Notes: generated by a model from the sequence alone, not told the origin. Numbered from the stretch's first letter, positions 27,949 through 36,275 are shown. The stretch is DNA of 64,000 bases from Nocardia sp. CDC159 (GCF_023740735.1 NZ_JAMRXH010000020.1:62001-126000); one strand, 5' to 3'. Program-made: numbers and translations.

Positions 27949-28013
27949 GGGTAATTGTCGATGCGCGTGGGTGAGCCGCCCTCAGGGCAGCCACCACTGG
28001 TGTCGCACATCGA
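27939..28013 (-). promoter_or_regulatory. Trp attenuator: pause hairpin and antiterminator arms
   Basis: Region 1 covers the Trp codons and CTGCCC (27985-27995). Region 2 is GGGCGGC at 27975-27981, directly after the leader stop, and pairs with region 1. An outer stem (28004-28013 with 27958-27967, one G-U) strengthens this hairpin. Region 2 can instead pair perfectly over 7 bases with GCCGCCC at 27939-27945, which is region 3 and the left arm of the terminator. A ribosome stalled at the Trp codons masks region 1 and frees 2 to pair with 3, so transcription continues into trpS when charged tRNA-Trp is scarce. Confidence 0.85.
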
Positions 28014-28020
28014 TACGCAT
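27982..28020 (-). CDS. trp leader peptide MRIDVRHQWWLP
   Basis: A 12-residue frame starts at ATG 28020 and ends at TGA 27984-27982. Codons 9 and 10 are both TGG. Tandem rare Trp codons at this exact spacing before a pause hairpin, antiterminator and terminator are the hallmark of ribosome-mediated attenuation. No ribosome site is obvious upstream, so the leader may be translated from a leaderless or very short 5' end. The peptide itself probably has no function beyond sensing. Confidence 0.85.
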   Translation of the reverse strand: MRIDVRHQWWLP

Positions 28021-28131
28021 GATTCGACGCTACCGCCGTGGGACCGGATGTCGCCACCGCTTTTTCGAATCGGTCCAGCAATTGATCACTGGCTCTGTTT
28101 TCCAAGGCCAGTTCCCCGACATGCTGGCCCA

Positions 28132-28785
28132 ATGCTGCTTCGCCGCCTGTGTGCCCTGTATTTCGGACTCTGGCTCTACGGCCTGTCGATGGCGGTGATG
28201 ATCCGCGCCGCACTCGGTCTCGATCCGTGGGACGTGTTCCATCAGGGCGTGGCCCGGCACGTGCCGCTCAGTTTCGGCACTGTCACCGCGCTGACCGGGG
28301 TGGCCGTGCTGCTGGCCTGGATTCCGTTGCGGCAGCGGCCCGGCCTGGGCACCGTCAGCAATGTGGTGGTGATCGCGATCTCCGTCGACGCCGGTCTCTG
28401 GCTGCTACCGGAGTTGCACGCGCTCTTCCCGCGCGTTCTCGCGATGGCCGCGGCCGTCCTGCTCAATGCCGTGGCGACCGTGCTCTACATCGGCGCGGGC
28501 ATGGGCCCCGGCCCGCGCGACGGCCTGATGACCGGCCTGGTCGGCCGCACCGGATGGCCGGTGTGGGCGGTGCGCACCGGTATCGAGGCGACCGTGCTGA
28601 TCACCGGCTTCCTGATGGGCGGCAGCGTGGGCGTCGGAACCGTGGTGTACGCCTTCGGCATCGGCCCGCTGATCCATCTGCTGATCCCCGTGGTCGACCG
28701 CTGGCTGCCCGGATTCCACACCCGGCCCGAGCCCGAGCCGGTACCCGCCGCAGCCATCGACGGCGGTCAGACCGCGCATGCGTGA
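28132..28785 (+). CDS. YczE/YitT-like integral membrane protein
   Basis: The product has 217 residues and five or six spans. Hallmarks of the YczE group are LYGLSMAVMIRAALGLDPWDVFHQG and the repeat-half motif IGAGMGPGPRDGLMTGL. In Bacillus, yczE lies by the surfactin cluster; its molecular role is unknown. ATG 28132 places the first span at the N-terminus. It is divergent from the trpS leader and ends on the base before the pentapeptide gene's stop codon begins. Confidence 0.82.
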   Translation: MLLRRLCALYFGLWLYGLSMAVMIRAALGLDPWDVFHQGVARHVPLSFGTVTALTGVAVLLAWIPLRQRPGLGTVSNVVVIAISVDAGLWLLPELHALFPRVLAMAAAVLLNAVATVLYIGAGMGPGPRDGLMTGLVGRTGWPVWAVRTGIEATVLITGFLMGGSVGVGTVVYAFGIGPLIHLLIPVVDRWLPGFHTRPEPEPVPAAAIDGGQTAHA

Positions 28786-29433
28786 TCAGTTGTCGCGCAC
28801 CGTGATTCCCGCCGCCCGCGCGAAGGCCGGGGCAAGGTCCATCAGCTGCGGGGTGCTGATGGTGGCGCCCTTCAGGGCCTCGATCCCGGCGGTGAGATCG
28901 AGGGCGACCGCGCCGCGCAGATCGACATCGTGCAGCGCGGCGCGGTGCAGCGCGACCCCGTCGAGCCGCGAGCCCGGAAAGCTCACCCGCCGCAGCGTCG
29001 CCTCGCCGAAATCGGTGTCGCGCAGCACACAATCGACGAAACCGACGTCCTGCAGCACCGAGTTGCGCAGGTTCACCGAATCGAATTTGCAGCCCTCGAA
29101 CCGGATGCGGCGCAGCTGCGAGCCGACCGCCTCCACCCCGGACAGCGCCGAATCCACGAATTCGGTGTTGAGCCAACTGGATTGGCCGAGATTGGTGCCG
29201 ATGAAGCGCACATTGCGCAGCCAGACGTCGTCGAACCGCGCATACCGCAGCACCCCACCGGCGAATTCGACCCCGGTGAAGGCCGACTCGGTGAACCGGA
29301 TCCCACTGGCCTCGAGGCCGTCGAACGTCACGGCGTCGACGTGCTCGGTCTCGTAGTCCATATCGGATTCCGGCTCGCCGGAGAAGGCGCGCAGGTGACG
29401 GGCATAGGACAGTTCGGCAAGGTCGCGGGGCAC
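28786..29433 (-). CDS. Pentapeptide-repeat protein
   Basis: The product has 215 residues. From about 35 to 180 it is built of A(D/N)LxX-like pentads with the central Leu or Phe every five residues (for example VTFDG LEASG IRFTE SAFTG VEFAG), which would form a right-handed quadrilateral beta-helix. Some relatives (MfpA, Qnr) mimic DNA and protect gyrase from quinolones; others have unknown roles. Repeat quality here is moderate, so gyrase protection is only a possibility. It is cytosolic. Confidence 0.85.
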   Translation of the reverse strand: MPRDLAELSYARHLRAFSGEPESDMDYETEHVDAVTFDGLEASGIRFTESAFTGVEFAGGVLRYARFDDVWLRNVRFIGTNLGQSSWLNTEFVDSALSGVEAVGSQLRRIRFEGCKFDSVNLRNSVLQDVGFVDCVLRDTDFGEATLRRVSFPGSRLDGVALHRAALHDVDLRGAVALDLTAGIEALKGATISTPQLMDLAPAFARAAGITVRDN

Positions 29434-29468
29434 ACCTGCACCTTAGGCCAGGCCGCCGACAGGTCCGT

Positions 29469-29867
29469 TCACCGCGGATCGAGATCGATGCGCACGGTGA
29501 GCAGGTCGGTGCCGAACGCGCGCACGACGGCGCTGTTGTAGCGCGGCAGCTGCTTCAGGCGCGCGAGCGCGTCGTCCTCGGGCAGCAGCCGCGCGGTGCC
29601 GGTGTACCAGCGGCCGCGCAGCCGCAGCCGAACCCGGTTGTCGGCCTTGATATTGCGCACATACTGCGAGCGCTCACCGAATTCGGAGACCAGCCAGAAC
29701 GAATCACCGATGCGCCGCCCGCCGATCGGGGTGATGCGCGGCTCGCCGCTCTTGCGCCCGGTGGTCTCCAGCAGGGTCTGGTCCGGCAGCCGGCGCAGGA
29801 TCGGATTGCCGAGGTGCCGCTGGAAGGTGGTCACGACGCGATGCTGGATATCGCTGCGGTTGGCCAT
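29469..29867 (-). CDS. Deazaflavin (F420)-dependent nitroreductase-like protein (Ddn family)
   Basis: The product has 132 residues and the split-barrel pattern of the Ddn/DUF385 family: LLETTGRKSGEPRITPIGG near 30-48, FWLVSEFGERSQYVRNIKADNRV, and RGRWYTGTARLLPEDD. Members use reduced F420 to reduce quinones or nitro compounds. F420 is made by Nocardia. It stands alone with a 35-base gap to the pentapeptide gene. The substrate is unknown. Confidence 0.87.
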   Translation of the reverse strand: MANRSDIQHRVVTTFQRHLGNPILRRLPDQTLLETTGRKSGEPRITPIGGRRIGDSFWLVSEFGERSQYVRNIKADNRVRLRLRGRWYTGTARLLPEDDALARLKQLPRYNSAVVRAFGTDLLTVRIDLDPR

Positions 29868-29893
29868 GCCGCGACGCTAGCACCGCCGGGCGG

Positions 29894-30508
29894 TCACTGC
29901 ACCGGCTCGAAGTCGGTCTTGCCGTTGTCGGTCACCGCGTAGACCCCGGAGGTCAGATCGAGGGCGATCACCGTGCGGGCGGCCGCCTCGTCGATGTGGA
30001 TGCGCGGCGGGTCGGGCAGCTCGGCCGGGTCGGGGTAATAGGTGTCCGGACCGTAGAACTGGCCGTAGCGCAGGACGATGCCGCCCGCGTCGAGCACGGC
30101 GGACTCCAGGAAGTCCTTGGCATCCTTGTTCTCTCCGCTCAGGTCCCAGGCGACGCTCTGGGCGAGCACCCGCCCGACACCGGCCGCCCGCGCGGCGGCG
30201 AGCAGATTGGCGGTGCCCTCCCGGCGGATGCGGGCGTTGGCCGGGCGGCCCGCGGCCAGGTGCTCACGCAGGTCGGGAAGGTCGGTGAGCTGATGCATCA
30301 CCAGATCGGGGGCGAAGGCGCGGACGGCCTGTTCGAGCGCGGCAGCGTCGTAGACGTCACACACCACCGGTTCGGCGCCGAGCCCGGCGAGCAGTTCCGC
30401 CTTGTCCGGCGAGCGGGTCATACCCGCCACCTCGCATCCGGTCGCGACCAGCAGGGGCGTCAATCTGGTGCCCAGCACACCGCTGGCACCGGCCAAAAAG
30501 ATCCGCAC
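29894..30508 (-). CDS. NAD(P)-binding epimerase/dehydratase-like protein
   Basis: The product has 204 residues with the Rossmann motif GASGVLG near 7-13. The segment VMHQLTDLPDL takes the place where SDRs have the N-A-G region. The catalytic YxxxK pair is not evident, so it may be an atypical short-chain family member or a redox sensor of the NmrA kind. GTG 30508 was chosen because it starts directly at VRIFLAGASG; a GTG at 30520 is possible. It faces mmuM across 55 bases. Confidence 0.75.
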   Translation of the reverse strand: MRIFLAGASGVLGTRLTPLLVATGCEVAGMTRSPDKAELLAGLGAEPVVCDVYDAAALEQAVRAFAPDLVMHQLTDLPDLREHLAAGRPANARIRREGTANLLAAARAAGVGRVLAQSVAWDLSGENKDAKDFLESAVLDAGGIVLRYGQFYGPDTYYPDPAELPDPPRIHIDEAAARTVIALDLTSGVYAVTDNGKTDFEPVQ

Positions 30509-30563
30509 GCTCACCCACACTATCGAACCGCGCCGCGACGCCGCACGGCCCTAGAGTGGACCG

Positions 30564-31484
30564 GTGGTGTTCGATGCCGCGGCGGGCACGCTGATCTCCG
30601 ACGGCGGGCTGGCGACCGAATTGGAGGCGCGCGGACACGATCTGTCCGATGCGCTGTGGTCGGCGCGACTGCTGCTGGACGATCCCGCGGCGATCCGGGA
30701 GGTGCACGCGGCGTATTTCCGGGCGGGCGCGGTGATCGCGACAACGGCCAGTTATCAGGCGTCGTTCGACGGTTTCGCCGCGCGCGGACTCGATCACGCG
30801 CGGACGACCCGGCTGCTGCACCGCAGTGTCGAACTCGCCCACGCGGCCCGGGACGAGGTCGCCGGCGACGGGCGACGGCGCTGGATCGCCGCCTCGATCG
30901 GGCCCTACGGCGCGGCGCTGGCCGACGGCTCGGAGTACCGCGGCCGCTACGGGCTCGGCGTCGGCGAACTACGCGCCTGGCATCGGCCCCGGCTCGAGGC
31001 GCTGACCGCGGCCGAGCCGGATGTGTTCGCGCTGGAGACGATTCCCGATATCGACGAGGCCGTGGCGCTGGTCGAACTCGTCACGGAATTGCGGCGGCCC
31101 GCCTGGCTGAGCTACACGATCGACGGTGACCGCACGCGCGCCGGTCAGCCGCTCGCCGACGCCTTCGCCGTCGCGGCCGACTCCCCGTGGATCGTCGCGG
31201 TCGGTGTGAACTGCTGCCGCCCGGCCGATGTCGCCCCCGCGCTGGTCCGCGCCCGCCGCGGCACCGCCAAACCCGCCGTCGCCTATCCCAACAGCGGCGA
31301 GGGCTGGGACCCCGCCCGGCACACCTGGACCGGTCCCGCCACCTTCGCCGAAGAGCTGCTCCCCCACTGGATTTCGCTCGGCGCCACGGTCATCGGCGGC
31401 TGCTGCCGAGTCGGCCCCGCGCAGATCGCGCGCCTGGCGGCTACAGCAGGCAGATCAACACCCCCGAGGCCGCGCCGACGATGA
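30564..31484 (+). CDS. mmuM: Homocysteine S-methyltransferase
   Basis: The product has 306 residues. Zinc-binding cysteines are in GVNCC and in GGCCR, with SYQAS and the N-terminal ISDGGLATELEARG typical of the BHMT-like barrel. It methylates homocysteine to methionine using S-methylmethionine or SAM. No S-methylmethionine permease is adjacent. Its last 44 bases overlap the end of the M56 peptidase gene on the other strand. Confidence 0.9.
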   Translation: MVFDAAAGTLISDGGLATELEARGHDLSDALWSARLLLDDPAAIREVHAAYFRAGAVIATTASYQASFDGFAARGLDHARTTRLLHRSVELAHAARDEVAGDGRRRWIAASIGPYGAALADGSEYRGRYGLGVGELRAWHRPRLEALTAAEPDVFALETIPDIDEAVALVELVTELRRPAWLSYTIDGDRTRAGQPLADAFAVAADSPWIVAVGVNCCRPADVAPALVRARRGTAKPAVAYPNSGEGWDPARHTWTGPATFAEELLPHWISLGATVIGGCCRVGPAQIARLAATAGRSTPPRPRRR

Positions 31485-32391
31485 GCAGCGGGCCCATGAC
31501 GGCCACGCCGATTCCGGTCAGCAGGCCCATGCGGGTGCGGCGCAGACGGCGCGCGCGACGCGGGGCGACGAGGCGTTCGGCGCGCGCCAGGACATCGGCG
31601 CCGCTGGCCGCGAGCGCACCCGCCGGGGCGACACCGGACAGGGCGAGCAGCCCCGACAGCAGCGGCGCGCGGCCGTGGCGGCGGACCGCCGCGTCGTCGG
31701 CGCACATCTCGAGCAGCCGGGCGACCTCGCGCGCACCGACGGTGAACAACCGCAGCCGCCCGAAGGTGGTCGCGAGGCCGCGGGTCACGGTGAGCAGCAA
31801 CGGATGTCGACGTTCGAGGTGGGCGTGTTCGTGGGCCAGTACCGCGGCCAGTTCCGGACCGCGCAGCGCCGCGACCGCGCCGCTGGTCACCACCACGACA
31901 CTGGGCGATCCGGCCACGCAGTAGGCGGCGCGTTCCTCGGATTCGAGCAGCACCAGATCGGCCACGGCATCGCGGTGCACCTTCCGACCCGTCAGTCGCA
32001 GCGCGTCGGCGTGTTCGCGCGCCCGCAGTCGCATGCGCAGTTGCAGCCGGGCCAGCCGCACGCCCAGCACCACGGCCAGCAGCGCCAGCGCCGCGGTCAC
32101 CACCAGCAGCGCCACCTGCGCACCCAGGCCCTCGTGCCCGCTCGCGATCACCTCGGCCTCGTGCAGTCCGTCGGCGACCAGCCGATCCGCGTGCAGCCAG
32201 CTGTGCGCGGCATCGGCCACCCCGAGCCCGACCGCCACCGCCCACGAACCCAGCACGCTGGCCATCAGGGTCAGCCACGCCACCACACCCAGATGCGGCA
32301 CCAATCCGTGCCGGGTCAGCCGGGGCAACGCCCGCGGCGCGACGACCGCCACGACAACCCCGTAAACGAAAAGCCCGACGGCGACGCTCAC
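31441..32391 (-). CDS. M56-family membrane metallopeptidase (BlaR1-like)
   Basis: The product has 316 residues with three or four N-terminal spans and one C-terminal span. The zinc motif HEHAH sits in ELAAVLAHEHAHLERRHP, with a downstream acidic helix (LEMCADDAAV) that supplies the third ligand. It lacks the extracellular penicillin-sensor domain of true BlaR1. It follows a BlaI-family repressor gene after 40 bases. Such pairs sense an envelope or drug signal; the peptidase step removes the repressor. The inducer is unknown. Confidence 0.88.
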   Translation of the reverse strand: MSVAVGLFVYGVVVAVVAPRALPRLTRHGLVPHLGVVAWLTLMASVLGSWAVAVGLGVADAAHSWLHADRLVADGLHEAEVIASGHEGLGAQVALLVVTAALALLAVVLGVRLARLQLRMRLRAREHADALRLTGRKVHRDAVADLVLLESEERAAYCVAGSPSVVVVTSGAVAALRGPELAAVLAHEHAHLERRHPLLLTVTRGLATTFGRLRLFTVGAREVARLLEMCADDAAVRRHGRAPLLSGLLALSGVAPAGALAASGADVLARAERLVAPRRARRLRRTRMGLLTGIGVAVMGPLLIVGAASGVLICLL

Positions 32392-32431
32392 GGCGTCCCG
32401 CGCTGTGTCGATGGTTCGCTCGCAAGCTCGC

Positions 32432-32803
32432 TCACGCGCCCTCCGCCAATCTGCTCAGTGCGGCCCGTAGGCGCTCCGACTCCTCGGGGCCGATCTGTTC
32501 GACGAAGTGGGCGAGCACCAATTCGGAGCGGCCGCCGTCGTCCAGCGCCTCGCGCATCAGGCGGGCGCTGTGCTGTTCGCGGGTGAGCGTGGGCCAGTAG
32601 CGGAACGCCTTACCCTCGCGGCGACGCTCCAGCCACCCCTTGCGGTGCAGGTTGTCCATCGTCGACATGACCGTGGTGTAAGCGATCTCACGCTCATCGG
32701 CCAGCTCGGCGAACAGCTCCCGCACCGTTGTCGGATCGCCGTTCCGGTTCCAGAGGCGGTCCATCACCACCGCCTCGAGTTCCCCGAATCCGCGTGTGCG
32801 CAC
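32432..32803 (-). CDS. BlaI/MecI-family repressor
   Basis: The product has 123 residues. The winged helix (FGELEAVVMDRLWNR, VRELFAELADEREIAYTTVMSTMDNLHRKGWLERRREGKAFRYWP) is the BlaI signature. GTG 32803 has GAGGAGG 4 bases upstream, which decides the start over an ATG at 32854. Palindromes with the core TCTACGTA at 32860 and 32928 are its likely operators, implying autoregulation of the repressor-M56 pair. No beta-lactamase gene is near, so its targets may lie elsewhere. Confidence 0.9.
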   Translation of the reverse strand: MRTRGFGELEAVVMDRLWNRNGDPTTVRELFAELADEREIAYTTVMSTMDNLHRKGWLERRREGKAFRYWPTLTREQHSARLMREALDDGGRSELVLAHFVEQIGPEESERLRAALSRLAEGA

Positions 32804-32859
32804 TGCACCTCCTCGTCGTGCGGCCGGTCCGAATGCGGACGGCTCGGACGCCATAGTAT

Positions 32860-32867
32860 CTACGTAG
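32860..32867. promoter_or_regulatory. BlaI-type operator, proximal
   Basis: CTACGTAG is a perfect 8-base palindrome inside TATCTACGTAG. It shares the core TCTACGTA with the larger site at 32928-32953 and lies 57 bases before the repressor start. Confidence 0.5.
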
Positions 32868-32927
32868 CCCGGCAGTAGGTCGGTTCACCCAGCGGGTCGG
32901 CCACTTGACCCGACACCTGCCGGTAAT

Positions 32928-32953
32928 CTACTGTCTACGTACGTAGATAGTAG
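32928..32953. promoter_or_regulatory. BlaI-type operator, distal (26-base near-perfect palindrome)
   Basis: The half-sites are CTACTGTCTACGT and ACGTAGATAGTAG, which match at 12 of 13 positions with no spacer. BlaI-family repressors bind TAC/GTA-rich dyads of this sort. It lies about 125 bases upstream of the repressor start and is the clearest operator in the region. Confidence 0.65.
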
Positions 32954-33116
32954 TCAGTTTTCGGCGCCCGCGTTCCCTCACGCGACGCGCCGACTGTCAC
33001 GACGCGACCGGCCGATCGCGTTCCGGCACCCGGGGTCTCCCTCATCGATCCTTGGGAGCCGATCGGCGCAAGGGGACGAGAGCGCCACACGATCGACCCG
33101 CGACGCGCGTGACAGC

Positions 33117-33159
33117 ACCACCCCCGCATCGGGCGCCGGCACGCCCGATCGGGGGTGGT
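33117..33159 (-). terminator. Strong hairpin downstream of the LysR gene
   Basis: ACCACCCCCG at 33117-33126 pairs with 33150-33159, and ATCGGGCG at 33128-33135 pairs with 33142-33149, leaving one bulged C and a 6-base loop. It starts 41 bases past the LysR stop. Confidence 0.7.
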
Positions 33160-33199
33160 TGTCGTTCAGGCCACGAACCGACGCAAGCGCGCCGGATGG

Positions 33200-34114
33200 T
33201 CACCATCCGCGCCCCGCGGCGATCAGTGTGTCGTGCACCAGATCGACGTGGGCGAGCGCGGGCGCGCCGACGCGACGGGCGAGGAAGACCGTATCGACCG
33301 GCGGCTGCGCGGGCTCCAGCAGCGGCACCAGCGCACCCGAATCGAGCTGTGCGGCAATCAGATAGCGGGGCAGCACACCGATACCGCCACCCGCGACCAC
33401 CACCGCCGCCACCGACCGCAGATCCGCGACCACCACGGCCGGTTCGGCATCCAGGCGCACACCGAAGACCTGTCGCCAGTAGCGGCGCGGCAGCGGTAGC
33501 TCTTCGGCATCGCCCACCAGTGCGACGCCACCGAAACCCGTTCCGGACCCGCGTAATTCGATCGGATCGATCCGCGACGCCACCTCGGGCGCGCCGACCA
33601 GCAGAAATTCCATGTGCAGCAGCGGTTCGGCGCGGACGGTCCGCCCGCGCGGGCGCACGGTGGTTATCACCAGGTCGTACCGTCCTGCCCGCAGTCCGGT
33701 GAGCAGTGCCTCACCCGGCCCGGCGTCCACCGTGAGCCGCACGCCGCGCGCGATCGTCGGGGCCAGCGCCGGAAGTGCCAGTGCGCCCAGCATTTCCGCG
33801 GGCCCGGCCAGGCGCACCGACGGCTGCGCGGCGGGTGCCCCCGCCACCCCACCCGCGATCTCCTCCAGCGCGTCCATCGGACCGGCCAGCCGCATCGCCA
33901 GTTCGTCGGCCGTCGCCGTCGGGGCCACCCCGCGCGGCAAGCGCTCGAAAAGCTGGCTGCCCAAGCGCTTTTCCAGCTCCTGCAGCTGCGTGGTCACCGT
34001 CGGCTGGGACAGCCCGACCAGTCGCGCGGCCGCCGTCACCGAGCCCGCGCGATAGACGGCCAGAAAGGTCCGCAGCTGCGCCAGATCGAGCCCGTCGCCA
34101 CCCCTGCCACTCAC
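33200..34114 (-). CDS. LysR-family transcriptional regulator
   Basis: The product has 304 residues. The N-terminal winged HTH is DLAQLRTFLAVYRAGSVTAAARLVGLSQPTVTTQLQELEKRLGSQLFERLPRG; the remainder is a LysR substrate-binding domain with GVLPRYLIAA near the end. The effector is unknown. LysR genes usually control a divergent neighbour, but here the upstream gene reads in the same direction, so its target is not obvious. Confidence 0.9.
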   Translation of the reverse strand: MSGRGGDGLDLAQLRTFLAVYRAGSVTAAARLVGLSQPTVTTQLQELEKRLGSQLFERLPRGVAPTATADELAMRLAGPMDALEEIAGGVAGAPAAQPSVRLAGPAEMLGALALPALAPTIARGVRLTVDAGPGEALLTGLRAGRYDLVITTVRPRGRTVRAEPLLHMEFLLVGAPEVASRIDPIELRGSGTGFGGVALVGDAEELPLPRRYWRQVFGVRLDAEPAVVVADLRSVAAVVVAGGGIGVLPRYLIAAQLDSGALVPLLEPAQPPVDTVFLARRVGAPALAHVDLVHDTLIAAGRGW

Positions 34115-34181
34115 CCTGCCGAGTCTAAATCGGGCTCGTTCCCGACCAGGTCATCGTCCATTTCGCCCGGACCGACGAGCC

Positions 34182-36200
34182 TCAGTAGTCCGCACGTTCC
34201 GCCTCGTCCAGCAGTTTGGCGGCGATATTGGCCATGGCCTGGTCCAGCAATGCCCGATCCTGGGGATCACGGCAGTCCCAGTCCTTGAGCTGACTGGACA
34301 ACCAGCGCCGCAGCGCCTCCTTGACGCGGTCGAGTTCCGCCTGGCCGGAGTCGGTGAGATCGATCTGGTCCCCGCGGTATTCGATGTAGCCGTTGTCGAC
34401 CGCACGGTCGTACACCGGCTGCAGGACCTCCGGCGGCACACGATGCGCGCGGGCGATCGACTCGAGGGTCGCTCGACCGCGCAGCCGCTGCAGCGTGCGC
34501 ACCTGCCCCAGCGCCCAGGCCTGATCCTTGTCCAGCGGGCTGTCGGCCGCTGCCAGCAGGCGCGCGGCGGGCAACTCGTCCTCGTGCAGTTTGCGCATCA
34601 GCGCGGCCACCGAATGTTCCAGCCGGGCAAAGCGGTCGGAGGAGTCGGGGATGGAGAATCCGGCGCCCACATCACCCGCATCCGCGCGGGCGGCATCGCG
34701 CAGGGGGACCTGTTTGAGCAACCACGCCACCACGAATCCCAGCAGCGCGAACGGCACCGCCCAGCGGAACATGTACCCGATGGTGTCGGCGTAGGCGTCG
34801 ATGATCGGGATGGCCTGGGCATGCGGAAGTTTGTGCAGCAGTTGCGGATTCTGGGCCGGCGCGGGTGCGACGCCGGGATCGTTCGCCAGGGCGGTCTGCA
34901 GATTCGGGCCGAGCCGATTGCTGTACAGCGTCCCGAAGATCGAGGCCCCGAAGGTACTGCCGATCGTCCGGAAGAAGGTGACCCCCGAGGTCGCGGTGCC
35001 AAGATCGGTGTAGGACACGGTGTTCTGGACCACGATCGTCAGCACCTGCATGGCCAGACCGAGGCCCAGACCCAGCACGAACATATAGAGCGACTGCTCC
35101 CAGAAACCGGTGTGGCGGTCCATCGTCGACATCAGGAACAGGCCCAGTGCGGTCACCGCGGTCCCGACGATCGGGAAGTACCTGTACTTCCCGGTCTGGC
35201 CGACCACCTGTCCGGAGATGATCGAGGTGATGAACAGCCCCGCCACCATGGGCAGGGTCCGAAAGCCCGACGCGGTCGCCGACAGTCCGTTGACGTACTG
35301 CATATACGCGGGCAGATATGTCATCGCACCCATCATGGCGAAGCCGACGATGAAGCTGAGCACCGAGCACACGGTGAACGCGTTGCTGCGGAACAGATGC
35401 ATCGGCAGCATCGGCTCCTTCGCCCGGAACTCGGCGACGACGAAGCCCGCCAACAGGATCACCGCCGCCCCGAACAGTCCGATGATCATCGTCGAATCCC
35501 AGGCGTATTCCTGCCCACCCCATTCCAGGGCCAGCACAAGGCAACTCACGCCGACCGCGACCAATGCGATTCCGGCGTAATCGATCACCGGCCGCACGCT
35601 GCTACGGATGCTCGGAATCGCCCGCGCCGCAACCGCGATCATGAGAATCGCCAGCGGCACGTTCACATAGAAACACCATCGCCAGCTGGCATGATCGGTG
35701 AACAGACCGCCCAGGGTGGGCCCGATGACGGTGGTGACACCGAAGACCGCGCCCAGCGCGCCCTGATATTTGCCGCGCTCGCGCAGCGGGATGACATCGG
35801 CGATCAGCGCCATCGCGGTCACCATGAGCCCGCCCGCGCCCAGGCCCTGAATGCCGCGCGCGGCGACGAGCAATGTCATGCCACCGGCCAGCCCGGCGAT
35901 CATCGAACCCGCGATGAAGATCAGTCCGCTGATCTGGAAAACCAGTTTGCGGCCGAACAGATCACCGAATTTGCCCGCGAGCGCGGTGGCGACCGCCTCG
36001 GCCAGCAGATAGGAGGTGACGACCCAGGCCAGATGATTGGCGCCGCCCAGTTCGGCGACGATCGTGGGCAGGGCGGCGGAGACGATGGTCTGGTCCAGCG
36101 CGGCCATCAGCATGCCGAGCACGACGGTGACGAAGACCACGTTGGCCCGGGCCCGGCTCACGGGCGCGGGGGAATCGGCGACTTCCAGGGCACCGGTCAT
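34182..36200 (-). CDS. DHA2-type MFS multidrug exporter with a C-terminal winged-helix-like extension
   Basis: The product has 672 residues. Fourteen spans fill about 20-505; motif A is GKFGDLFGRK and motif C is GAVFGVTTVIGPTLGGLF. The family exports drugs with protons. After the last span, about 150 residues form a soluble domain (FARLEHSVAALMRKL, then VPPEVLQPVYDRAVDNGYIEYRGDQIDLTDSGQAELDRVKEAL) that reads like a MarR-type winged helix. Ordinary DHA2 pumps are 450-550 long. Similar long forms exist in mycobacteria. A palindrome ATTAGCTGGAGCTAAT and a half-site overlapping the start codon suggest control by a MarR-type protein. Confidence 0.88.
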   Translation of the reverse strand: MTGALEVADSPAPVSRARANVVFVTVVLGMLMAALDQTIVSAALPTIVAELGGANHLAWVVTSYLLAEAVATALAGKFGDLFGRKLVFQISGLIFIAGSMIAGLAGGMTLLVAARGIQGLGAGGLMVTAMALIADVIPLRERGKYQGALGAVFGVTTVIGPTLGGLFTDHASWRWCFYVNVPLAILMIAVAARAIPSIRSSVRPVIDYAGIALVAVGVSCLVLALEWGGQEYAWDSTMIIGLFGAAVILLAGFVVAEFRAKEPMLPMHLFRSNAFTVCSVLSFIVGFAMMGAMTYLPAYMQYVNGLSATASGFRTLPMVAGLFITSIISGQVVGQTGKYRYFPIVGTAVTALGLFLMSTMDRHTGFWEQSLYMFVLGLGLGLAMQVLTIVVQNTVSYTDLGTATSGVTFFRTIGSTFGASIFGTLYSNRLGPNLQTALANDPGVAPAPAQNPQLLHKLPHAQAIPIIDAYADTIGYMFRWAVPFALLGFVVAWLLKQVPLRDAARADAGDVGAGFSIPDSSDRFARLEHSVAALMRKLHEDELPAARLLAAADSPLDKDQAWALGQVRTLQRLRGRATLESIARAHRVPPEVLQPVYDRAVDNGYIEYRGDQIDLTDSGQAELDRVKEALRRWLSSQLKDWDCRDPQDRALLDQAMANIAAKLLDEAERADY

Positions 36201-36205
36201 TAGCT
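36199..36205. promoter_or_regulatory. ATTAGCT half-site over the exporter start codon
   Basis: The heptamer matches each half of the palindrome at 36276-36291 and overlaps the ATG of the DHA2 exporter, where a bound protein would block initiation. Confidence 0.4.
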
Positions 36206-36275
36206 CAGTATGTGCCGAACACGCCCGTTTCGCCGGGATAGACGGCTACTCGGCGTTTGACCGGGGTGAACCTTG

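Larger units (their letters stand above)
32804..33199. other. Gene-free region of 396 bases with operators and a terminator
   Basis: No convincing coding frame is seen. The left part holds the repressor promoter and its two palindromes; the right part holds the strong hairpin at 33117-33159 behind the LysR gene. The middle (about 32960-33110) shows nothing I can interpret. Confidence 0.6.

Noticed and set aside
34443..36203. 586-codon plus-strand open frame over the DHA2 exporter
   Set aside because: Antisense shadow; the opposite strand encodes a clear 14-span transporter.
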